DNA from: M3007 sp964550795
GTDB lineage: Bacteria; Bacteroidota; Bacteroidia; Chitinophagales; Saprospiraceae
Reading direction: 5' to 3'
DNA length: 64,000 nt
Assembly (NCBI GenBank): GCA_964550795.1
Contig: CAZKBH010000013.1
Coordinates: 30,810-94,809 of the forward strand
Made by a program: the position numbers and the translations under genes. Within the stretch, counting starts at the first letter, position 1. Each line of letters starts with the position of its first letter. This document shows positions 58,187-64,000 of the stretch, in pieces. The notes beneath the pieces are model-generated. The model was given only the letters and a program-made list of their open reading frames with translations, did no database searches and was not told the DNA's origin.

Positions 58187-58220
58187 GGGTGTGATTTGAA
58201 GTCCAATGCCGTCAACTTAG

Positions 58221-58348
58221 CGATGAGGTGACATCTTCGAGGTACGAGAAGGTGTCACCTCATCGCGAAAGCCAAGAGTAAATCTTATCGTTCGGAGATG
58301 TCACCCGCTCCTGCGTCGCGGATGACACCTCCTCACTTCGCCCAAGCC
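58221..58348. repeat. Repeat-rich spacer between trpGD and trpCF
   Basis: Arms 58221-58233 and 58253-58265 (core GATGAGGTGACA) are inverted copies. The last 23 bases (58326-58348) are identical to 58501-58523 inside trpCF. Confidence 0.85.
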
Positions 58349-58374
58349 CGGGCTTTAGCCTAAACGCAGCAAAC

Positions 58375-59898
58375 ATGAATATTCTCGCCCAAATCGTCGA
58401 ATCCAAAAAGCTCGAAATTGAGGTGTTGTATGCGCAGTACAATTTGCGCTCGCTGAGTGAGGAGGTGACTTCAAGTCACCACCTCACTTTGACTTCAAGT
58501 CACCTCCTCACTTCGCCCAAGCCACTCTTTTACAAAAGCCTCAGCGATGCCCGCGCCGCTGCAAAACCCTTTTTTATCACCGAATTTAAGCGAAAAAGCC
58601 CCTCAGAAGGCTGGATTTATCAAGATGTTGATTTGTCGGCCCAGGTCCGCGCGTATGCCGAGGCAGGGGCAAGCGCCATTTCTATCCTTACGGATGAGCC
58701 GTATTTTGGGGGAACCTACACGGACCTTCAACAGGCCCGTGAAATCCTGAAAGCGTATGCTGAAAAACCTAACGCCGCTTCCCCTTTGCCACTGCTGCTG
58801 CAAAAAGATTTCATTCTGGACCCGATACAAATCTACCTCGCCAAACTTCGAGGCGCAGATCTGATTCTGCTCATTGCGGCTATTTTAGAACCAGCACAGC
58901 TTGATTTTTTGCGAAAAACCGCCGAATCCATCGGTCTGGGCGTGTTGGTGGAAGTGCACGATGCCGAAGAACTGGCAAAAATCCAACACCTCGATTTCCC
59001 GGTTTTGGGCATCAATAACCGCGATTTAAAAACCTTCCGCACCGCCCTGAATCGGGTAAATGTTCTGAAACAGCAGGCCGGCCAACGGTTTGTGATTGCG
59101 GAATCGGGCGTGCTGGATGACCGCCATTTTCAAATGCTCAGAAAGGCCGATGGTTTTTTGATCGGAACGGGTTTGATGCGCAACGCAAAGGCACAAATGC
59201 CCTTTAAACTTACCGATCATTTTCAAAGTCAGGGACGGTTTTTGTTCAAAGCCTGCGGCATCCGAACCCCGGAAATGTTGGCAGAATGCAACGAAATAAA
59301 TGCACCAAACCATGCAAAGGAGCTTCCCGATTTTATTGGAATTAATTTTTCTCCTGTCAGCAAACGCGTTGCAGATGCTCAAACCCGCGAGGTTTTAAAA
59401 AACTCAACGAATTCGAAGGCCTTGGCCGTTTTTTACCAAAATACCGAATCTGAGATCCTCGAAATCCTCGAAAAATATTCTTTTAAAACCATTCAACTGT
59501 ATGCGGGAGATGTTTCGCCTGCGTTTGTGCGCTCCCTGAAAGTGCGCGTCCTTTTGGCCGTAAAAGTGAGTGATCGGCTTTCCTGGAATGAAATATTCAC
59601 CACACAAATAGAACCCTACGCTGCCGATGTGGATTGTTTCATCCTCGACGGGGCAAAACCCGGCAGCGGAGCACGCATTTTGGCCGATTTCCCGACGGAG
59701 TTCCCCTACCCTTTTTTCCTCGCGGGTGGTTTACACGAGGAAAATCTGGACACCGTGCTGGCATACCAAAACTGTATCGGTGTGGACATTGCTTCGGGCA
59801 TTGAAACGGAGGGCATGGTAGATTTTGGGAAAATCAGGCGCATTGCCGGTGGTTTGGCCGTGCTACCTTTGCCGCATGACCTTTCAAATCGTTTTTAA
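58375..59898 (+). CDS. trpCF: TrpCF fusion: indole-3-glycerol phosphate synthase / phosphoribosylanthranilate isomerase
   Basis: 507 residues. The TrpC barrel (1-265) has ITEFKRKSPSEGWI, the catalytic Lys in LLQKDFILDP, ADLILLIAAIL, LGINNRDLKTF and VIAESGV. The TrpF barrel (about 285-500) has FKACGIRTPEM, GINFSPVSKR, the Asp region of FILDGAKPGSG and FLAGGLHEENLD. It acts in tryptophan synthesis, converting phosphoribosyl-anthranilate on to indoleglycerol phosphate. Between residues about 29 and 49 is a Ser/Thr/His/Leu-rich stretch (EEVTSSHHLTLTSSHLLTSP) that is not family sequence and is coded by a repeat. The last 23 bases overlap the SNF2-family helicase gene. Confidence 0.94.
   Translation: MNILAQIVESKKLEIEVLYAQYNLRSLSEEVTSSHHLTLTSSHLLTSPKPLFYKSLSDARAAAKPFFITEFKRKSPSEGWIYQDVDLSAQVRAYAEAGASAISILTDEPYFGGTYTDLQQAREILKAYAEKPNAASPLPLLLQKDFILDPIQIYLAKLRGADLILLIAAILEPAQLDFLRKTAESIGLGVLVEVHDAEELAKIQHLDFPVLGINNRDLKTFRTALNRVNVLKQQAGQRFVIAESGVLDDRHFQMLRKADGFLIGTGLMRNAKAQMPFKLTDHFQSQGRFLFKACGIRTPEMLAECNEINAPNHAKELPDFIGINFSPVSKRVADAQTREVLKNSTNSKALAVFYQNTESEILEILEKYSFKTIQLYAGDVSPAFVRSLKVRVLLAVKVSDRLSWNEIFTTQIEPYAADVDCFILDGAKPGSGARILADFPTEFPYPFFLAGGLHEENLDTVLAYQNCIGVDIASGIETEGMVDFGKIRRIAGGLAVLPLPHDLSNRF
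58459..58523. repeat. Palindromic repeat inside trpCF
   Basis: GAGGTGACTTCAAGTCACC and GACTTCAAGTCACCTCC lie head to tail; each is self-complementary around its centre. The end (58501-58523) is identical to 58326-58348 in the upstream spacer. It codes for the extra residues after the first TrpC helix. Confidence 0.8.
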
Positions 59899-62797
59899 CC
59901 TATACCCCTATCAAAATTTAATCCTGCTTCCATCGGCCAATGTCGTGCAACTCAGCAAAGATGGCCAGTTGTCGCATCTCGTGCAGCGCGCCACGCCAGC
60001 TACGGTGGGTGCGTATAATTTGGTGCCGAATGAAGTAGAATTGCGGCTTTTTGAACTCATTGAGCTACTTTCTCCAAAATCCCTGGAGGCAAAATATCGT
60101 CCCTCGAAGGCCAAATCCTGGCCAACACTCGCCCAATTACTGGCCGATGCAGCCACCAAATCCGTGGTGGAACGATTCATTTTCAACAAAATAGACCTTT
60201 TTTTGAACGAGGTCACCCAGCACCGATTTCCAATTACCCTTGATTCTGAGCGCAAAACCCTGGCCAAAGACGTGCTGCTGCATTGCGCCGAAACAGCCCT
60301 CACGCCCCATCTTTTTTTCAAAAAAACACCCGGCTCCGGCATTGAGTACCGGCTTCGGCTGGGCACAGAAACCGAATCCTGGGACATCTGCCAGCGTGAC
60401 GTAAGCCCCGTCACCAATACCGACCCGGCCTGGATTTTGGTCGGACACACGCTGTACCGGGTGGCGGGTATCAACGGGAACATGGTGAAACCTTTTCGCC
60501 AAAAAGAGATGGTGCTGATTCCGCCCGACAAAGCCCGGACTTATTTTCGGCAGTTTATCGCCAAAAGTGTGCGGCGAACGCAGGTGGAAGCGGAGGGGTT
60601 TCGGGTTGAGCGAGCAGAAAAATTGTTGGGTACGCGCATAGAATTTACCGAAAATATCCTGGAAAAACACTGGCGATTGAAAGCCATTTTCACCTACGAG
60701 GGCGCTGAATTTGCCTACGGAGAAACCCGCGACCGGGTTACTTCCCTCGATGTTCCTGCAGAAGAAGACGCTGAAATCACCGTGCACCTCGTTTGTCGCG
60801 ATGCCGCTGCAGAACGCGAACGGATTGATTTTTTAAAAAACCTCGGACTGCTCGAATCCAACCACCTTTTTTGCCCCGAGGGAGAACCCCGATTGTCGGA
60901 CCTGATTCGTTGGATGAGCCAACACCGGGCTGCCCTTGAGGCGGCTGGTTTTACGCTGGTCGCAGCTCAGGTAGAGGATAAAACCATTGCGTTTAGCTCG
61001 GGCGATTTGCAATTACGTTCTGCGGCGTCCGGCGATTGGTTTGACGTGCAGGGCGAGGTGGAAGTAGGCGATTACAAGTTTCCTTTTCAGCGTTTATTGC
61101 CGAACCTGCGGCGCAGCGATCCTTATTTTGCACTTCCCGACGGCACATTTTTCTTGATCCCGGAGGAGTGGTTTGCCCGATATTCCGACCTGGCTGGTGC
61201 GATTCAGGAGCAAGGTGAAACCCTGCGTTTGCCCAAATCATTGTTTACGCTCTTACAAGGAGCGGAGGTGGAAAATTCTGCAGCGGATTGGCCCATCATT
61301 GACCCTGAAATGATTGATTATCAATCTTCTGAGAACTTAAAAGCAACGCTTCGCCCCTATCAACTTTCGGGCGTAAAATGGCTTATTGGACATTGTCAGC
61401 AGGGCCTCGGCGCTTGTCTTGCCGATGATATGGGTCTTGGCAAAACCCTGCAAACCATCGCGACCCTGCTCTGGGCCAAGGAAAATTTGACCAATAAAGA
61501 AGCCGATGTTCCAACACCCACCAGTGGCCAATTAGACATTTTTGCTGCGCACCGCGAAACCTTAAAACCGCTCAATGCGCTGGTCATTTTGCCCGCCTCT
61601 TTGGTGTTCAACTGGCAGCGCGAATTGGCGCAGTTTGCCCCCAGCTTGTTTGTGTACGCGCATGTCGGGCCGAATCGGCAAAAACATTTGAGCACCCTGA
61701 GTACCCACGATGTGATTTTAACGACCTATCACACCGCCCGTCAAGACCTGAGTTTATTGGAAAAAGTAGCCTGGAAATTCATCGTATTGGATGAAAGTCA
61801 ACAGATCAAAAACCGCGAATCCGACATTTCAAAAGTGGTGCGCGGATTGCACGCGCAGCATAAAATTTCCCTCAGCGGCACCCCGATTGAGAACTCGTTG
61901 GCAGATCTTTGGACGCAGATGGAATTCATCAACCCGGCCACTTTGGGAACCTACCCGGTTTTTCGCGAACAGTTTCAAACGCCTATTGAGCGGCAGGGCG
62001 ACGAGCGCGCGAAGGCACGTCTGTTCAGCCGGGTGCAGCCGTTTTTTTTACGACGAACCAAGGAGGAAGTCGCACCGGAGTTGCCGCCGCTGAGTGCGCA
62101 GGTTTTTTACTGCGAAATGGCCGAGGCGCAGCGCAAACGTTACGAGGCGGTCAAATCAGCCGTGCGCAACGAGATTTTGGCACTTTTTGATGACCCCAAA
62201 ACCCGTTTCCAAGCCCTTCAGGCACTCATCCGGCTCCGCCAATTGGCCTGCCATCCATTTTTGGCCGATGCAGCCTACGAGGGTGAAAGTGGCAAAACAA
62301 ACGACGTGCTGGCCCAATGGGATCTGGTGCGACGCGCAGGACATAAAGTGTTGTTTTTCAGCGCATTTGAACAACATTTGCAGATTTTTAAACTCGCTTT
62401 GGAAGCCGAAGGAACTTCCTATGCCTGGCTCACCGGCGATACTTCGATGCCTGAACGCGCCCGTGCAGTGGAGCGTTTTCAAGGCGATTCGAATGTTCAG
62501 GCCTTTCTGATGACCCTTGGCGCGGGCGGCGTGGGCCTCAACCTGACCGCTGCCGACTACGTTTTCCTGCTCGATCCCTGGTGGAATCCGGCCAAGGAAG
62601 ATCAGGCCGTTGCACGCGCCCACCGCATTGGGCAGGCCCGGCCTGTGACCGCCTTGCGCTTCATTGCGCGGGATACCGTGGAGGAAAAAATCTTGCTTTT
62701 ACAAGAGCGAAAACGCGCCCTGGGCCGGGATCTTTTTGCTTCGGGTGCGGAGTTCCCAAGTTGGGAGCGAGAAGATTTGGAAATCATCCTTGGGTAG
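59876..62797 (+). CDS. SNF2-family DNA-dependent ATPase/helicase
   Basis: 973 residues from the Met at 59876. An N-terminal region of about 480 residues has no motif I can name. The helicase core follows: motif I DDMGLGKTLQTIA (near 520), motif II DESQ (the Ser form of DEAH), motif III SGTPIENSLADLW, motif V GAGGVGLNLT and motif VI QAVARAHRIGQ. SNF2 proteins translocate on double-stranded DNA and remodel DNA-protein complexes. Bacterial ones often act in DNA repair or against stalled polymerases. The start overlaps the trpCF end by 23 bp, so translation is probably coupled, although the pathways are unrelated. Confidence 0.9.
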   Translation: MTFQIVFNLYPYQNLILLPSANVVQLSKDGQLSHLVQRATPATVGAYNLVPNEVELRLFELIELLSPKSLEAKYRPSKAKSWPTLAQLLADAATKSVVERFIFNKIDLFLNEVTQHRFPITLDSERKTLAKDVLLHCAETALTPHLFFKKTPGSGIEYRLRLGTETESWDICQRDVSPVTNTDPAWILVGHTLYRVAGINGNMVKPFRQKEMVLIPPDKARTYFRQFIAKSVRRTQVEAEGFRVERAEKLLGTRIEFTENILEKHWRLKAIFTYEGAEFAYGETRDRVTSLDVPAEEDAEITVHLVCRDAAAERERIDFLKNLGLLESNHLFCPEGEPRLSDLIRWMSQHRAALEAAGFTLVAAQVEDKTIAFSSGDLQLRSAASGDWFDVQGEVEVGDYKFPFQRLLPNLRRSDPYFALPDGTFFLIPEEWFARYSDLAGAIQEQGETLRLPKSLFTLLQGAEVENSAADWPIIDPEMIDYQSSENLKATLRPYQLSGVKWLIGHCQQGLGACLADDMGLGKTLQTIATLLWAKENLTNKEADVPTPTSGQLDIFAAHRETLKPLNALVILPASLVFNWQRELAQFAPSLFVYAHVGPNRQKHLSTLSTHDVILTTYHTARQDLSLLEKVAWKFIVLDESQQIKNRESDISKVVRGLHAQHKISLSGTPIENSLADLWTQMEFINPATLGTYPVFREQFQTPIERQGDERAKARLFSRVQPFFLRRTKEEVAPELPPLSAQVFYCEMAEAQRKRYEAVKSAVRNEILALFDDPKTRFQALQALIRLRQLACHPFLADAAYEGESGKTNDVLAQWDLVRRAGHKVLFFSAFEQHLQIFKLALEAEGTSYAWLTGDTSMPERARAVERFQGDSNVQAFLMTLGAGGVGLNLTAADYVFLLDPWWNPAKEDQAVARAHRIGQARPVTALRFIARDTVEEKILLLQERKRALGRDLFASGAEFPSWEREDLEIILG

Positions 62798-62818
62798 GTT
62801 TAATTACGGTATGGAACC

Positions 62819-63457
62819 CTATACTTCCTGCCCGTTCATCAATTGAACTGCCGTGGCGGCAGCAGCAGCACCGAGTAAATTTCCAATAAAAAACGTCCAG
62901 ATATCCTCCCATGCGAACATCCCCGCTACCGAACCGCCCGTTGCGATGGCGGGATTGAACGCGCCCCCACTTAAGCCGCCGAGGCCGATGCTAACGGCCA
63001 ACAGGGTAAAACCAAGGGCAATCCCTAGATTTGAACCTCCCTCTTTTGGGTTCGAAATGCTCAGGTTCAGGAAAACAAACACCAGCGCGAAAGTGCCCAA
63101 AAATCCTCCCAGAACGGCGCACATAGCCTGCTCATTTACCCTGGTTTGGATCAGCAAACCTCCGCCACAATCATGCAGAAAAACGCCAAAAGTCGCCGCC
63201 AAAACACCCGCCATCAATTGAACTAAGATGTAATACAGCGCATCGCCGCGGTCAATTTTGCGACTGATCAGCATGGCCACCGTAATAGCCGGGTTGAAAT
63301 GTCCGCCCGAAATGGGTCCCCCGACATACACCATGGCCAGGTAAATTCCAGCCACGGACAAGGGGGCCAGGCGCGCAATGGACGCGTTACTTGACCTCAT
63401 TACCACGGTAAGCACTATAAAAAAGGTGCCTATAAACTCCATGACGTACTTTTTCAT
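62819..63457 (-). CDS. MIP-family channel (aquaporin-like) lacking the filter arginine
   Basis: 212 residues, six membrane helices with two half-helices. The two channel motifs are SGGHFNPAITVA (near residue 56) and SGGAFNPAIATGG (near 167). In water and glycerol channels the second NPA is followed by Arg, which forms the narrow selectivity filter; here it is Ile. The channel is thus a MIP family member whose substrate is uncertain. It is convergent with the SNF2 gene, with 21 bp between stops, and divergent from the S9 peptidase. Confidence 0.88.
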   Translation of the reverse strand: MKKYVMEFIGTFFIVLTVVMRSSNASIARLAPLSVAGIYLAMVYVGGPISGGHFNPAITVAMLISRKIDRGDALYYILVQLMAGVLAATFGVFLHDCGGGLLIQTRVNEQAMCAVLGGFLGTFALVFVFLNLSISNPKEGGSNLGIALGFTLLAVSIGLGGLSGGAFNPAIATGGSVAGMFAWEDIWTFFIGNLLGAAAAATAVQLMNGQEV

Positions 63458-63500
63458 CTTTATTTCGCTTTGTTTGCTTTGAAAATTGGATTTTGCGGGC

Positions 63501-63531
63501 CAAAAGTAACCTGTCTCACTACTATGTTCAA
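63501..63531 (-). promoter_or_regulatory. Candidate promoter of the MIP channel gene
   Basis: TACTTTTG on the minus strand (63501-63508) fits TAnnTTTG, with TTG about 20 bases further upstream (63529-63531). It lies 44 bp before the start codon and overlaps the beginning of the divergent peptidase gene. Confidence 0.5.
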
Positions 63532-64000
63532 AAACTCTTTCCTCCTCTTTCTCTTGACCATGACCATGGCTTCAGAAACAATTGCTCAAAACCAAATACT
63601 CACCCCCGAATTGCTCTGGAAACTTGGGCGGGTGGGCCTCGACTGTGTATCACCCGATGGCCAATTGGCGGTGTACGGGGTGCAACGTTACGATATGGCC
63701 GCAAATAAAGGCAGTCGCGCCCTATTTTCCGTCAATCTTTCCACGGGCGAAACAATACGCCTGACCGATTATGATAAAACCAGCGGCGATGCCGAATTCC
63801 ACCCAAGCGGACAAAGAATTGGCTTCCTGATGGATGGGCAATTACATGAAGTGGATTTAAGCGGAATAGCCGCCCCAAAAAAGGTTAGTGATCTGGAAAT
63901 CAATGGATTCCACTACTCGCCTGATGGGAAGAAAGTATTGTTTTGTATGGATGTAAAACTAGACAAAACGCCCGTGGAACAATATCCTGCATTTTCCAAA
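63524..64000 (+). CDS. S9-family prolyl oligopeptidase-like peptidase, N-terminal part
   Basis: 159 codons are visible, with no stop before the window ends. A signal peptide (MFKNSFLLFLLTMTMASETIAQ) is followed by the repeated beta-propeller segments typical of dipeptidyl/acylaminoacyl peptidases: VSPDGQLAVYGVQRYD, SGDAEFHPSGQRIGFLMDGQL and FHYSPDGKKVLF. The catalytic serine-hydrolase domain would lie to the right, out of view. It is probably a periplasmic or secreted peptidase. It is divergent from the MIP channel gene. Confidence 0.83.
   Translation, partial: MFKNSFLLFLLTMTMASETIAQNQILTPELLWKLGRVGLDCVSPDGQLAVYGVQRYDMAANKGSRALFSVNLSTGETIRLTDYDKTSGDAEFHPSGQRIGFLMDGQLHEVDLSGIAAPKKVSDLEINGFHYSPDGKKVLFCMDVKLDKTPVEQYPAFSK

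Overview
The window is one contiguous piece of a Bacteroidota chromosome, most likely from the Saprospiria (Haliscomenobacter/Saprospira/Lewinella-like). The evidence is an alternative complex III operon, several type IX secretion (T9SS) substrates with C-terminal sorting domains next to a PorP/SprF-like protein, a BshB1-type bacillithiol enzyme, fused Trp enzymes, and minus-7 promoter boxes of the TAnnTTTG type. Two 10-N scaffold gaps (5184-5193, 46265-46274) show that it is a draft assembly. In each the flanking sequence indicates that almost nothing is really missing.

Left region, 1-13.7 kb, all on the minus strand: a respiratory operon actA-actB-actC-actD-actE-actF, then cytochrome c oxidase subunits II and I and a heme O synthase cut by the window edge. 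Together these oxidise quinol, pass electrons through c-type hemes and reduce O2. Subunit II carries a C-terminal OmpA-like peptidoglycan-binding domain, the most unusual protein architecture in the window. 13.7-19.8 kb holds a small secreted protein and two paralogous T9SS cargo proteins that share an identical block of about 411 bp.

19.9-32.7 kb is housekeeping: bshB1, nth, purH, a membrane phosphatase-like gene broken by one in-frame stop, an SSS symporter, an alpha/beta hydrolase, nhaA, a PrsW-type protease, hflX and a DUF4143-type ATPase. 33-44.6 kb is a surface-protein locus: a stand-alone LytTR regulator, a PorP/SprF-like outer-membrane protein, a 515-residue PKD-type secreted protein and a 2703-residue PKD-type giant containing a 1.3-kb tandem duplication that reads as identical.

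45-56 kb carries ftsH, rsfS, birA, an orphan HipB-like repressor with its own operator pair, efp (with Arg where the modified Lys normally sits), an M23 peptidase, a TerC-family protein and a SurA/PpiD-type chaperone. 56.5-62.8 kb carries trpGD and trpCF fusions overlapping a SNF2-family helicase. The right end has a MIP channel lacking the usual filter arginine and the start of an S9 peptidase.

The genome is rich in short dispersed repeats: heptad arrays, GC-rich palindromes, and a roughly 100-bp cruciform-like element found at two convergent gene ends with compensatory changes between copies. Some repeats appear to lie in frame inside housekeeping enzymes (birA twice, trpC once).
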